64,000 nt of DNA from Lederbergia citrea (GCF_018343525.1 NZ_JAGYPH010000002.1:248001-312000), one strand, 5' to 3'; shown: positions 16,593 to 25,883, counted from the stretch's first letter. The notes: generated by a model not told the origin, from the letters alone. A program made the numbers and translations.

Positions 16593-16631
16593 GTCACACT
16601 ATTTTAACGAGGTCTTAATAATCCTGTTATA
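16593..16631 (+). promoter_or_regulatory. PhoP box of the alkaline phosphatase gene
   Basis: Four hexamers in strict 11-bp phase: GTCACA (16593), TTAACG (16604), TTAATA (16615), GTTATA (16626). They approximate the PhoP repeat TT(A/C/T)A(C/T)A with 5-bp spacers, the arrangement of Pho-regulon promoters in Bacillus. The start codon lies about 36 bp downstream. Confidence 0.7.
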
Positions 16632-16666
16632 TGATTGGTGTTGTACATATTATAAGGAGGGATAAA

Positions 16667-17983
16667 ATGAAATTCTTGTTAAAAAAGAAAGTGATTTCCA
16701 TTGTTGCTGTATCAACACTTATTATTGGAATATTGCTTGGTGCTGATTTCCAACCATCGAGTGTGGATGCACACCCTGCAATCAATAGTGGTAAGGCAAA
16801 AAATGTGATCTTTCTGATTCCAGATGGTTTCTCCGCTTCATATGCAACAAATTATCGATGGTATAAAGGCGAGGAATCCGCAATGGATTCTATGTTAGTA
16901 GGAATGCACCGTACATATTCTGCTAATTCGGAAGTTACAGATTCTGCAGCTGCTGGAACAGCCATGGCTACAGGAGAAAAAACAAATAATGGTATGATCA
17001 GTACTTCCCCAGAAGGAGAAAAATTACAAACGATATTAGAAGCTGCTGAAAAGACTGGTAAATCATCGGGACTTGTAGCTACATCCACAATTACACATGC
17101 TACTCCAGCTGTTTTTGCATCCCATGTTGCATCCCGTGCAGACGAAGCTGATATCGCACCCCAGCTCCTGGAAAATGATGTGGATGTCATCCTTGGCGGA
17201 GGGAAAAAGTACTTTCCTGACTCTCTGTTAAATGAAGCAAAAAAGAGCGGTTATAATATTATCAGTGATAAAAATGATTTACAGAAAGCTAAGAAATCAA
17301 AGAAACTGATTGGATTGTTTGCTGAAGATGCCCTGGCGCCTGAACTGGACAGAGACAAAACCGATCAGCCGAGCCTAGCTGAAATGACAGATACCGCTTT
17401 GAATATTCTCAATAAGGATAAAGACGGTTTCTTCTTAATGATAGAAGGAAGCCAAATTGATTGGGCGGGTCATGCTCATGATGCCGCTTGGGCAATGAAG
17501 GATACTGAGGCATTTGAAGAGGCGGTTGAGAGAGCGGTAGATTTCGCCAAAAAAGACAAGAAAACACTTGTCGTCATAGCTGGAGACCATGATACAGGTG
17601 GAATGTCCGTTGGAGGTTATGGCGAATACGCTGCAAATCTAGAAATTCTTAGAAATGTTACTGCTACTGGTGATTATATGGCAAGTCAATTGAATGATAA
17701 CCGCAGTAATGTTAAAGAAATAGTTAAGAAATTCACAGATCTTGATCTTTCCGCTGAAGAAGTGGAAAAAATTAAAACAGCTACTAATCCAAATGGGGCA
17801 ATCAACGATGTTGTATCCGAAAGGGCGCTGGTAGGATGGACAAGCTCTGCCCATACAGGAGTTGATATCCCTCTTTATGCATATGGACCAGGTTCTGAAT
17901 TATTTAGTGGTTTGCATGAAAATACTGATATACCGAAATTAATTGCAAAGGCGATGAAGATTCAATTCAACAAAACAAAATAA
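16667..17983 (+). CDS. phoA: Alkaline phosphatase, secreted
   Basis: 438-residue phosphomonoesterase that releases phosphate from organic esters outside the cell. An N-terminal signal anchor (MKFLLKKKVISIVAVSTLII) is followed by the metal site FLIPDG, the phosphorylated serine in TDSAAAGTAMATG, metal ligands in THATPAVFASH, EGSQIDWAGHAHD and AGDHDTGG, and WTSSAHTGVDIPLYAYGP. A longer frame begins at 16631, but AAGGAGG (16654-16660) is 6 nt before ATG 16667. A PhoP box upstream predicts induction by phosphate starvation. A terminator follows. Either B. subtilis PhoA or PhoB could be the nearest relative. Confidence 0.92.
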   Translation: MKFLLKKKVISIVAVSTLIIGILLGADFQPSSVDAHPAINSGKAKNVIFLIPDGFSASYATNYRWYKGEESAMDSMLVGMHRTYSANSEVTDSAAAGTAMATGEKTNNGMISTSPEGEKLQTILEAAEKTGKSSGLVATSTITHATPAVFASHVASRADEADIAPQLLENDVDVILGGGKKYFPDSLLNEAKKSGYNIISDKNDLQKAKKSKKLIGLFAEDALAPELDRDKTDQPSLAEMTDTALNILNKDKDGFFLMIEGSQIDWAGHAHDAAWAMKDTEAFEEAVERAVDFAKKDKKTLVVIAGDHDTGGMSVGGYGEYAANLEILRNVTATGDYMASQLNDNRSNVKEIVKKFTDLDLSAEEVEKIKTATNPNGAINDVVSERALVGWTSSAHTGVDIPLYAYGPGSELFSGLHENTDIPKLIAKAMKIQFNKTK

Positions 17984-18001
17984 TCTGTATTATTGTAAAT
18001 G

Positions 18002-18034
18002 GACTGCTGAGAATTTTCTCAGCAGTCTATTTTA
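18002..18034 (+). terminator. Terminator of the alkaline phosphatase gene
   Basis: GACTGCTGAGAA / TTCTCAGCAGTC perfect 12-bp stem with a 2-nt loop, then TATTTT. Confidence 0.85.
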
Positions 18035-18114
18035 CTGACCATAATGTTTCTAATCAGTGAAAGGGAAATGGATATTCAAAATTATAAAAAAAGCAAAACG
18101 GAAGAAGAAAGCGA

Positions 18115-18144
18115 TTGCATTTTTAATTAGGATAGCTATATAAT
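18115..18144 (+). promoter_or_regulatory. Sigma-A promoter of the marR-ABC operon
   Basis: TTGCAT (18115-18120) and TATAAT (18139-18144) with an 18-bp spacer, 24 nt before the marR start. ATAGCTAT at 18133-18140 is a short palindrome that could be part of an operator. Confidence 0.6.
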
Positions 18145-18167
18145 ATTTTTTAAAGAGGTGTTCTATG

Positions 18168-18620
18168 ATGAAAGATGCAGATTATTTAGAGCGGTTTATG
18201 GACAGCGTTCAGTATGTCAGCAGGATGATGAAGAGGAATGTTCGTGATCAAGCGCTGCCACATGGGATTACAAAGACGCAATGGTTTATTTTACGGATAT
18301 TATGGAAAAGACCTTGCACGATCGGTGAGTTAGCAGAAAAGCTGGAGGTACGCTCAAGTTCGATGTCGCAAATGATTGATCGTATGGAAGTGTCAGGCCT
18401 CGTACAGCGTCAAACTGACCCCTTAGACGGGCGATCCAAAATGGTCGTGTTAAATGAGAAAGGGGAGGAGCATATTAAGGCCGTTTCACGCAGTGGAATT
18501 GAATTATTGTCTGTCCCGTTTTCGCAATTTACTAGTGAAGAAAAAATGGTAATAGTGGAGCTTATGGAGAAATTCAAATTAAATCTTTCTGCTAATTTTG
18601 ATCAGTGTAAAGATAAATAA
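18168..18620 (+). CDS. MarR-family transcriptional regulator
   Basis: 150-residue winged-helix regulator. The recognition region reads TIGELAEKLEVRSSSMSQMI followed by DRMEVSGLVQRQTDPLDGRS, a textbook MarR DNA-binding segment with the D-x-R wing. AAAGAGGTG favours ATG 18168 over ATG 18165. It is the first gene of an operon with a two-subunit ABC exporter, so it most likely represses the operon and is released by an exported compound. Ligand unknown. Confidence 0.87.
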   Translation: MKDADYLERFMDSVQYVSRMMKRNVRDQALPHGITKTQWFILRILWKRPCTIGELAEKLEVRSSSMSQMIDRMEVSGLVQRQTDPLDGRSKMVVLNEKGEEHIKAVSRSGIELLSVPFSQFTSEEKMVIVELMEKFKLNLSANFDQCKDK

Positions 18621-18747
18621 TATAAGGTACATATCATTATGTTGTGAAGGGTAGTAATTTACGGCAGTCATTTACTGAATTTTTAATTTACTCCCTGTGA
18701 GAAATGCGTTACCTTTCATAGTTGGATTAATTTTAGGGGGTATGATT

Positions 18748-20478
18748 TTGAGGAAGCTCATTCGCTATTTGAAGCCGCATTGGCTTTTTGCTCTGCTTGC
18801 ACCACTATTAATGGTGCTTGAAGTTTGTATGGATTTATTACAGCCGCGGATGATGGCTAGCATTATTGATGAAGGGATTGTGACGGGAGATATAACGCTC
18901 GTGAAGTCAACGGGTTTATTAATGTTGCTTGTCGCATTCATTGGGCTCTTGGGCGGTGTTGGATGTACCGTGTTTGCAAGCTATGCTTCCGTTTACTTTG
19001 CGGCTGATTTACGGGAGGATTTGTATCAACGTGTTCAAAGCTTTGCTTTTAAGCAACTAGACCGCTTTTCTGGAGGTCAGCTTGTCACACGGCTAACGAA
19101 TGATGTCACGCAGCTGCAAATGTTCGTGGAGATGGTATTAAAAATTTTCGTCCGTGCTCCTTTACTTACGGTTGGAAGTATTATTATGGCGATTATGATA
19201 AGTCCAAAGTTAGCCGCCATCTTAGTCGCTTCCATACCACTTCTTTTCGCCGCTCTTTTTTTGCTTATTCGCTTTGCGTTCCCTTTGTTTTCTAAAGTAC
19301 AAGATAGACTTGACAATGTGAATAACGTTTTACAGGAAAACTTACGTGGCATGCGGTTAGTAAAAGCATTTGTACGCAGTGATTATGAACGGAAGAAATT
19401 TCAAAAGAGCAATATGGATTATACAGAATTTGCGGTGAAGGCGTTTCGAATCATGGCGCTCAATATGCCTGTGATGATGCTCATTATGAACATGACAATC
19501 GTTGCTGTCCTATGGTTTGGCGCCGGTCAGACATGGGCAGGAAATCTACCTGTAGGCGAGCTCGTTGCATTCATCAACTATGTTACTCAAGTGTTATTTT
19601 CTCTTTTAATGGCAGGGATGCTCATGATGGCTGTTTCACGAGCAAAGGCTTCTGCTGATCGCGTTAACGAAGTACTTGCTGTCGAGCCGGAAAAACAATC
19701 GCCAGCAGCTCAGCCACTTGAAAATTTGTATGGGCATATCCAATTTAATAATGTTTCCTTTGCCTACGAAAAAGAACAAGACTTTATTTTAGACGAAATC
19801 AATTTTGAAGCAAAACCTGGACAAATGCTTGCTATTTTAGGGGCAGCTGGATCGGGAAAATCAACGCTTATTCACTTAATTCCGGGGCTTTATGAGCCAA
19901 CAAGAGGGACCGTATCTCTCGATGGCAAAAACGTACTAGACTTGCCACTTGAAGAACTTCGAAGGAATATTGGTCTCGTCCTGCAGCAAACTATTTTATT
20001 TAGTGGAACAATCTATGAAAATATTAGCTTTGGAAAACCGAATGCCACGATTGAAGAAGTAGAGGCTGCTGCTAGAGCTGCACAGGCTCACGAATTTATT
20101 AGTAAAATGCCGAAAGGATACGAAACGATACTTGGACAACGTGGAGTCAATTTGTCAGGAGGCCAAAAGCAGAGAATTGCAATTGCTAGAGCTTTACTTT
20201 TAAAGCCACAGATTTTAATCCTTGATGATAGTACGAGTGCTGTCGATGTGAAAACTGAAACTGCTATCCAAAAGGCGCTGAAAACGGAATGGAGTCACTG
20301 CACGTGTATTTTTATTGCACAGCGTATCTCATCTGTGGTTGATGCCGATCACATTATCGTGTTGGAAAATGGAAAAATTGCCGCAGAAGGAAAGCACGAG
20401 GAGTTACTTGTTGAAAGCGACATATATCAGGAGATTTATGCGTCGCAACAGCGGAAGGAGGATGTGATCAATGTCTGA
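18748..20478 (+). CDS. ABC exporter half-transporter with degenerate ATP site (subunit 1)
   Basis: 576-residue fusion of a six-helix ABC membrane domain (to about residue 300) and an ATPase domain. Walker A is GAAGSGKST, signature LSGGQ, but Walker B is followed by Asp (ILILDDSTS) instead of the catalytic Glu and the H-loop is IAQRIS (Gln for His). This is the degenerate NBD of a heterodimeric exporter such as TM287/288, BmrCD or LmrCD. The longer frame starts at 18697, but AGGGGG (18735-18740) points to TTG 18748. Its 3' end overlaps subunit 2 by 8 nt. Likely exports drugs or lipids. B. subtilis YfiB is a plausible relative. Confidence 0.85.
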   Translation: MRKLIRYLKPHWLFALLAPLLMVLEVCMDLLQPRMMASIIDEGIVTGDITLVKSTGLLMLLVAFIGLLGGVGCTVFASYASVYFAADLREDLYQRVQSFAFKQLDRFSGGQLVTRLTNDVTQLQMFVEMVLKIFVRAPLLTVGSIIMAIMISPKLAAILVASIPLLFAALFLLIRFAFPLFSKVQDRLDNVNNVLQENLRGMRLVKAFVRSDYERKKFQKSNMDYTEFAVKAFRIMALNMPVMMLIMNMTIVAVLWFGAGQTWAGNLPVGELVAFINYVTQVLFSLLMAGMLMMAVSRAKASADRVNEVLAVEPEKQSPAAQPLENLYGHIQFNNVSFAYEKEQDFILDEINFEAKPGQMLAILGAAGSGKSTLIHLIPGLYEPTRGTVSLDGKNVLDLPLEELRRNIGLVLQQTILFSGTIYENISFGKPNATIEEVEAAARAAQAHEFISKMPKGYETILGQRGVNLSGGQKQRIAIARALLLKPQILILDDSTSAVDVKTETAIQKALKTEWSHCTCIFIAQRISSVVDADHIIVLENGKIAAEGKHEELLVESDIYQEIYASQQRKEDVINV

Positions 20479-22312
20479 TAAGGAGAAACAAAGTGCGGCC
20501 ACTGGCGCTCCTCCTGGATTTCGCGGTCCAGGCCGTCACATGCCTACAGGTCCTGTCGTTAAGGCGAAAAATACGAAATTAACCTTGCTAAGGCTTTGGA
20601 ATTATTTGCGCAAACAAAAAGCGGGATTAATCGGAGTAACGGTCTTCACGGCCATTAGTGCTGTCCTTATGTTAACTGGGCCATATTTAATCGGGATATC
20701 GATTGACCGCTATATTATTCCCCGTGATTACAACGGCCTTTTTGTCCTTTGCTTTGTATTGCTCGGTGTTTATGTAGCGAGTTCGGCATTTTCCTGGCTG
20801 CAAATGCATGTCATGGCAGCAGTATCCCAGCACACAGTTCGCGATATGCGCCACGATTTATTTGATAAATTGCAGAAGTTACCTATTCCTTATTTTGATA
20901 AAACGACCCATGGCGAGCTCATGAGTCGTACGACAAATGACATGGAAACGGTCTCGAATACACTTAATCAAAGTATGGCGCAATTTATCAATAGTGTACT
21001 CACGCTAGTGGGGGTCATTATTTTTATGCTTGTTATGGACGTGAGGCTGACGATTGTTAGTATGATCATCATCCCGCTTGTTATTTTGACAACGAAAAGA
21101 GTTGCCACGTATACACGTAAGTTTTTCAGCACCCAGCAAAAAGAGCTTGGTTCTTTAAATGGCTTTATTGAGGAAACCGTATCTGGGCAAAAGGTCATCA
21201 AGGTGTATCGGAGGGAAGCAAAGACGCTCGAGCAGTTTAAAGAAAAAAACTGGGCTCTTCGCGATGTTTCGAAAAAGGCGCAAATCTTCGCCGGTGTCAT
21301 GGGTCCTTCGATGAACTTTATTAATAATCTAAGCTTTGCACTCATTGCCGGAATCGGTGGTTGGATGGCCTTAAAGGAAATTGTGACGATTGGAATCGTC
21401 GTTGCATTCCTTAATTATTCCAGACAGTTTAGTAGACCAATCAACGAGCTGGCGAGCCAATTTAATATGCTGCAGTCCGCCATTGCGGGCGCTGAACGAA
21501 TTTTTGAAGTGATGGATGAAGTGGAAGAAGATGATAAGAGGGAGAAACGACCAGCCCTTCCGCAAATACAACATTCTATCGAATTTGAAGATGTCTCATT
21601 CTCCTACACAAATGAAGATGGTCAGATCTTAAAAAACGTCAGCTTTACTGTGGAAAAAGGACAAAATATCGCTCTTGTTGGACCAACAGGAGCTGGTAAA
21701 ACGACGATTATTAATTTGCTGACCCGTTTCTATGATATCGAAGAGGGCAGTATTAAGGTTGATGGAACAGATATCAAAGAGTGGGATCGTAACAGCTTAC
21801 GACGTCGTATAGGGATCGTATTGCAAGATGCATTTCTATTTAGTGGCTCTGTGATGGAGAACATTCGCTATGGACGTTTAGACGCAACAGATGCAGAGGT
21901 GCGAAAAGCAGCAGAAATGGCTAATGCCGACAGCTTTATTCGTAAGTTGCCGGATGGCTATGCTTCTAAGCTATCCGCTGATGGCGGCAATTTAAGTCAA
22001 GGCCAGCGACAGCTAATTACGATTGCCAGAGCAATATTAGCGAATCCCGATATATTAATTCTTGATGAAGCAACGAGTAGCATTGATACACGGACAGAAA
22101 GGCAAATACAAGAAGCAATGAAAACCCTTATGGCTGGACGTACTAGCTTCGTCATTGCCCATAGACTCAGCACAATTCGTGAAGCAGACGTCATTCTCGT
22201 CATTAAAGACGGAGAAATCTATGAACGAGGAAACCACGATCACTTAATGGAACAAAAGGGGTTTTATTACGAGTTGCAAATGAACGTTGCAAACGCACAG
22301 AAAGCTGTATAG
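20471..22312 (+). CDS. ABC exporter half-transporter, catalytic subunit 2
   Basis: 613-residue partner half-transporter: a cytosolic N-terminal Gly/Pro-rich tail, six membrane helices and an ATPase domain with Walker A GPTGAGKTT, Walker B ILILDEATSS (catalytic Glu present) and H-loop IAHRLST. Its signature is LSQGQ rather than LSGGQ, which pairs with the degenerate site of subunit 1, exactly as in asymmetric heterodimeric exporters. Its start overlaps the upstream gene by 8 nt, indicating translational coupling. A terminator follows at 22322-22355. B. subtilis YfiC is a plausible relative. Confidence 0.87.
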   Translation: MSDKEKQSAATGAPPGFRGPGRHMPTGPVVKAKNTKLTLLRLWNYLRKQKAGLIGVTVFTAISAVLMLTGPYLIGISIDRYIIPRDYNGLFVLCFVLLGVYVASSAFSWLQMHVMAAVSQHTVRDMRHDLFDKLQKLPIPYFDKTTHGELMSRTTNDMETVSNTLNQSMAQFINSVLTLVGVIIFMLVMDVRLTIVSMIIIPLVILTTKRVATYTRKFFSTQQKELGSLNGFIEETVSGQKVIKVYRREAKTLEQFKEKNWALRDVSKKAQIFAGVMGPSMNFINNLSFALIAGIGGWMALKEIVTIGIVVAFLNYSRQFSRPINELASQFNMLQSAIAGAERIFEVMDEVEEDDKREKRPALPQIQHSIEFEDVSFSYTNEDGQILKNVSFTVEKGQNIALVGPTGAGKTTIINLLTRFYDIEEGSIKVDGTDIKEWDRNSLRRRIGIVLQDAFLFSGSVMENIRYGRLDATDAEVRKAAEMANADSFIRKLPDGYASKLSADGGNLSQGQRQLITIARAILANPDILILDEATSSIDTRTERQIQEAMKTLMAGRTSFVIAHRLSTIREADVILVIKDGEIYERGNHDHLMEQKGFYYELQMNVANAQKAV

Positions 22313-22321
22313 TAAGAAAGA

Positions 22322-22355
22322 AAAAAGCAGTTGGACTTGTAATCCACTGCTTTTT
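22322..22355. terminator. Bidirectional terminator
   Basis: AAAAAGCAGTTGGA / TCCACTGCTTTTT stem with one bulge, between convergent genes; T-runs on both sides. Confidence 0.82.
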
Positions 22356-22367
22356 CATAGCAGTTTG

Positions 22368-24224
22368 TTATTTGTTCAAAAGATCAATTACAATACGATT
22401 TGAGAAATAAGGATCCATATAGGAAACTTTGTTTACCTTTAAGTGGAAACGTGCTTCAAACATATGACCATCTATGATCTCAAAAGTTACCTTTGATATT
22501 ACAGGGCTGTTAGCAATGGTTACTGTTTTAGCCTCATTGGAAGAGAGGGGAGGACCAATTTCAGCGTATGGTACTGTTAAAATCAGTTGGTTTTCCTCTT
22601 CTGAGATTTGATATTCCGTATCTTTATTTAAATCGAAAACGACACGTGCGTAGTCAGGGTTAACGCTATGCCTAATATTGTTAATAATATTTTGAGCAAC
22701 AACTACATTTCGATTAGCTTGGGTATCTTTATATTTGGCTGTGACTAATCCTGTTCCAGCCTTCTGCGCCGTAAATGTATTTCCCTTAATAGAGCCGACC
22801 TCACCTTTCACTTCCCACTTTATAAGAGAGGGATTAACATCAAGTTTGTTCCCATTCTTGTCGAAGCCGATGACTGTTAAATCCTTTGTTTGCCCTGGGG
22901 CTAATTCCAAATTATGCGGCAATATCCCAAGTACGGTCTCTGGCTTATAAGGCTGAGCTTTCTCAGGGTAAGGACCGTATAATAGGAAGTGATTTCTAGT
23001 GTTTTTAACCCAGTCATCTAGCTCATTCTTCCATAGCCCCATGATCTCTTTAACAGGTCGGTCTTCCAAAATCATCGGACGGACTCGCTTATCACCGATT
23101 AATGAATCATAGGAAGAAGAGATTTCAAATTTTTTAGGATTCTGATCCTTCATTGCATCGACTAATTGCAGTCCAAGCTCAACTAAATTTACTTGTTCCT
23201 CATCGTCTATGTGTACTTGTACTCCGCCAACCCGTTGCCCCTGGTATTTACCAAACATCGGAGTAAAATAGGCGGAACGAAATGAGACTCCGTCTATACC
23301 TCGCCCATTGAGATCATCTGCCAATTCTTGTCCATTAATCCAAGGGGCACCAAGCAATTCGAATGGTTTCGTAGTTCCTAGACCTGTTGAGAGTGACGTA
23401 TCATCCACTAATTCCGTACCGGTGTACAAAAAGGCCGTTTCAGTCGTTGGAATATTCGGTGATGTTAAGACAAAGGGGAGCCCAGTGTCCTCGAACTGCA
23501 TCGTTCTCTTCCAACCCTTCATTTTTGCTACCTTCAAATTGACCCCTAGACTATACTCGTGGTTCCACATTGTTGCCAATTCACCGACAGTCATGCCATG
23601 TCGTACAGGAAGGAGGAATCTTCCCATAAAGCTTACGGCATCTGCATTACGGACAGGACCTTCCACACGGACGCCGCCAGTAGGATTTGGGCGATCAAGT
23701 ACAATGACCTCTTTATCATATTCAGCAGCTGCTTCCAATACAAATCCTAACGTATAGATATACGTATAAACATTGGAACCAACATCTTGAATATCGAAAA
23801 GAAGAACATCGACATTATCCAACATTTCTTTTGATGGCTTCCAAGTTGATCCATATAGACTGTATACAGGAAGCCCCGTACGTTCATCTGTATACGACTC
23901 TACATATGCGCCCGCAGGCTGATCACCGCGAATTCCATGTTCGGGGCCAAACAATGCAGTCAGATTGATATCCGGGTGTTCAAATAACAAATCAACTGTG
24001 CTCACTAGATTGCTATCCACTCCTGTTGGATTCGTAACGAGTCCAACCCTCTTTCCTTTAATCCAGTCAAGATGACTTTCCAGTAATACTTCAATACCTG
24101 GCTGGACCTTTGACGATCCTTCGTTCTTTTTTGCTTTTACAAGATGTGTATTTCCTGGAAGAGAAAAAGCTACTATTAGTAATACAGCTAAGATGGTAAA
24201 GAGACCTTTTTTACATAGTTTCAA
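22368..24224 (-). CDS. namZ: NamZ-like exo-N-acetylmuramidase (DUF1343) with Ig-like and AMIN-like domains
   Basis: 618-residue secreted protein. After a signal peptide, the DUF1343 domain (about 45-430) carries VGLVTNPTGV, ALFGPEHGIRGD, VLLFDIQDVGSNVYTYIYTL and LDRPNPTGG, as in B. subtilis YbbC/NamZ, which removes MurNAc from peptidoglycan fragments. An Ig-like (Big) domain (about 440-515) and a C-terminal region resembling an AMIN domain (RVVFDL ... RIVIDLL) follow, about 190 residues more than NamZ. A GTG at 24236 opens the frame, but it abuts AGGAGG; TTG 24224 is better spaced and starts a normal signal peptide. The other muropeptide-recovery genes of the B. subtilis cluster are absent here. 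Confidence 0.82.
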   Translation of the reverse strand: MKLCKKGLFTILAVLLIVAFSLPGNTHLVKAKKNEGSSKVQPGIEVLLESHLDWIKGKRVGLVTNPTGVDSNLVSTVDLLFEHPDINLTALFGPEHGIRGDQPAGAYVESYTDERTGLPVYSLYGSTWKPSKEMLDNVDVLLFDIQDVGSNVYTYIYTLGFVLEAAAEYDKEVIVLDRPNPTGGVRVEGPVRNADAVSFMGRFLLPVRHGMTVGELATMWNHEYSLGVNLKVAKMKGWKRTMQFEDTGLPFVLTSPNIPTTETAFLYTGTELVDDTSLSTGLGTTKPFELLGAPWINGQELADDLNGRGIDGVSFRSAYFTPMFGKYQGQRVGGVQVHIDDEEQVNLVELGLQLVDAMKDQNPKKFEISSSYDSLIGDKRVRPMILEDRPVKEIMGLWKNELDDWVKNTRNHFLLYGPYPEKAQPYKPETVLGILPHNLELAPGQTKDLTVIGFDKNGNKLDVNPSLIKWEVKGEVGSIKGNTFTAQKAGTGLVTAKYKDTQANRNVVVAQNIINNIRHSVNPDYARVVFDLNKDTEYQISEEENQLILTVPYAEIGPPLSSNEAKTVTIANSPVISKVTFEIIDGHMFEARFHLKVNKVSYMDPYFSNRIVIDLLNK

Positions 24225-24454
24225 CTTATACCACACCTCCTGAAATACTTGGTTAACCTATGAATAATTATATCTAATGGAAAATGATAGCAAATGAGGC
24301 TAATCTCCCAATTTTGAATTTTGAAAAAATAAACCATGAATAATGGTAATTTACTCACGAAATATCGAACTCTTAGGTAAGTAGAGAGGGTGAAAACTTT
24401 TATTTTTATTTTGCCGGAACTATTAAAAGTAGATAAATTCGTTTGTTTTTTCGA
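24225..24454. other. Upstream region of the NamZ-like gene
   Basis: Contains a minus-strand TATAAT (24267-24272) with only a weak TTGCTA 15 bp upstream. Nothing else recognised before the iteron array. Confidence 0.35.
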
Positions 24455-24599
24455 TGTTTACTTTTATGTATACATGTTTACAAGAAAAGAAGGTTTGTAT
24501 GCAAATTAGTAAACATGTGTACATTTGTGTACACATGTTGTGCTTTAAGGATGTGTACGGTCTTGTATACATGATTTCAAATATGTCTACATGTTTACA
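24455..24599 (+). repeat. Iteron array, candidate parC centromere
   Basis: Ten exact copies of TGTNTAC, one of them inverted, start at 24455, 24467, 24475, 24509 (inverted), 24516, 24526, 24552, 24564, 24584 and 24592; TGTATGC at 24496 is a near match. Most extend to TGTNTACATG, and 24526-24535 is a perfect palindrome TGTGTACACA. Spacings of 12 and 8 bp recur. The array sits directly upstream of the ParM-like gene's promoter, the usual place for a type II partition centromere bound by ParR. Confidence 0.8.
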
Positions 24600-24624
24600 T
24601 TTATGTAATAATTGGCAGTAAAGG

Positions 24625-24652
24625 ATTGACCAACAGGCAAAATTTATATAAT
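24625..24652 (+). promoter_or_regulatory. Promoter of the parM-parR operon
   Basis: TTGACC (24626-24631) and TATAAT (24647-24652) with a 15-bp spacer (16 if read as ATTGAC), between the iterons and the parM start. ParR binding to the iterons would be well placed to repress it. Confidence 0.55.
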
Positions 24653-24690
24653 CTTTAATAGAGTCATAAAGATGGAAAGGGATGATTTTT

Positions 24691-25872
24691 TTGGCAAACT
24701 CTCGTATTGCTGCAGTTGATGTAGGTAATGATTCACTAAAAGGAATCTTTGGAAAAATGGAAGCAGAAATCAATATTCCTAATGTGATTGCTAAGGATAT
24801 TGAAGATCGCCCAATCATTGGAATTGAAGAATTAAATAATCAAGAACCACTCGATGGCATACATATTCGTCTGCACTCCCCTACTTTAAAAGACAATAAC
24901 TCTATTTATCGTGTTGGGAATCTAGCAACAAAAAGCACCAATTCAACGGAACTAGATCCTGGGAGCAATAAATCTGAAGAAGATCAAACACTGGTTATGT
25001 TGTTTGCTGCCTTAGCTTTAGATGCTGCTCGAGAAGAAAATAAACAGGTTTTTAAACGTTCTAATAATGTAATAGAGGCTACTTATACATTAGGAACGGG
25101 CCTGCCGCTTAGAGAGGTTAAGGAAGGGAAGGATGTCGGATATCGTTCTCAATTACTTGGCTCTGTACACCAAGTGGAGTTTTTGGTTACACCTAAATAT
25201 CAAGGTTTGAAAGTAAATATTAAATTTGAAGAAGTGAAAGTCTATCCGGAAGGCTTTGCTGCTTTTATTAATCTTGTGATGGATAATGATTTAAATATCA
25301 TTAACAAGGATCTTATTGATAGACGAATTCTTATTCAGGATATCGGCGGATTATCAACAGATGTAGCGGTGATCAAAAATCGTAAAGTTGATGATGATAA
25401 AGCGCAGGGCTTCAACTTAGGTGTATCAGAATCCCTAGAAGCTATTCGCGATGAAATACGTTCTAGACATGGGGTAGAGCTCGATAGCCGCCGCGATGTA
25501 GTGGAAATTATCACGAAAAAACATGATCGAAATCATATTATGGTGAAGGGAAGCCGGACAAGCGTCCATGATATTGTAGATCGCATACTCCTTGAACTGG
25601 CGAAAAAGCAATACCGCCATTTGAGAAATATTTGGCAAAAGAACTCTCAGACAGAAATTTGTTATTTCATCGGCGGAGGCTCTATCGTTTTAAAAGAGTA
25701 TCTAAAAGCGTTAAATAATAGTTTAGATGGATATAATATTGATTTCTTTGAAGATGAAAAAGAAAGTGTTTGGATGATGGCAAATGCCTATTACAAATTA
25801 ATCTCAGATTTTTCAAGAAAAAATCAACCTGAAAAGAAGAAAGAAGAAGAAAAACTGGTCAAAACTAAATAG
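24691..25872 (+). CDS. parM: Actin-like plasmid-segregation-type ATPase (ParM/StbA family)
   Basis: 393-residue actin-fold ATPase that in relatives polymerises to push DNA copies apart. Nucleotide-binding motifs: phosphate-1 AAVDVGNDSLKG at the N-terminus, phosphate-2 IQDIGGLSTDVAVI near 220 and adenosine motif FIGGGS near 330; the tail is Lys/Glu-rich. ATG 24682 abuts the GGAAAGGG site, so TTG 24691 is the likelier start (LANSRIAAVDVGN). A DNA-binding partner gene follows 11 nt later and an iteron array precedes it. This is the gene order of parMRC/alp7 loci. No replication gene is nearby, so it is either a chromosomal locus or a captured plasmid module. Confidence 0.82.
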   Translation: MANSRIAAVDVGNDSLKGIFGKMEAEINIPNVIAKDIEDRPIIGIEELNNQEPLDGIHIRLHSPTLKDNNSIYRVGNLATKSTNSTELDPGSNKSEEDQTLVMLFAALALDAAREENKQVFKRSNNVIEATYTLGTGLPLREVKEGKDVGYRSQLLGSVHQVEFLVTPKYQGLKVNIKFEEVKVYPEGFAAFINLVMDNDLNIINKDLIDRRILIQDIGGLSTDVAVIKNRKVDDDKAQGFNLGVSESLEAIRDEIRSRHGVELDSRRDVVEIITKKHDRNHIMVKGSRTSVHDIVDRILLELAKKQYRHLRNIWQKNSQTEICYFIGGGSIVLKEYLKALNNSLDGYNIDFFEDEKESVWMMANAYYKLISDFSRKNQPEKKKEEEKLVKTK

Positions 25873-25883
25873 GGTGATACTTC

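Noticed and set aside
24423..24818. 131-codon minus-strand frame across the iteron array
   Set aside because: It covers the repeats and the parM start antisense, has no RBS and its composition follows the iterons.
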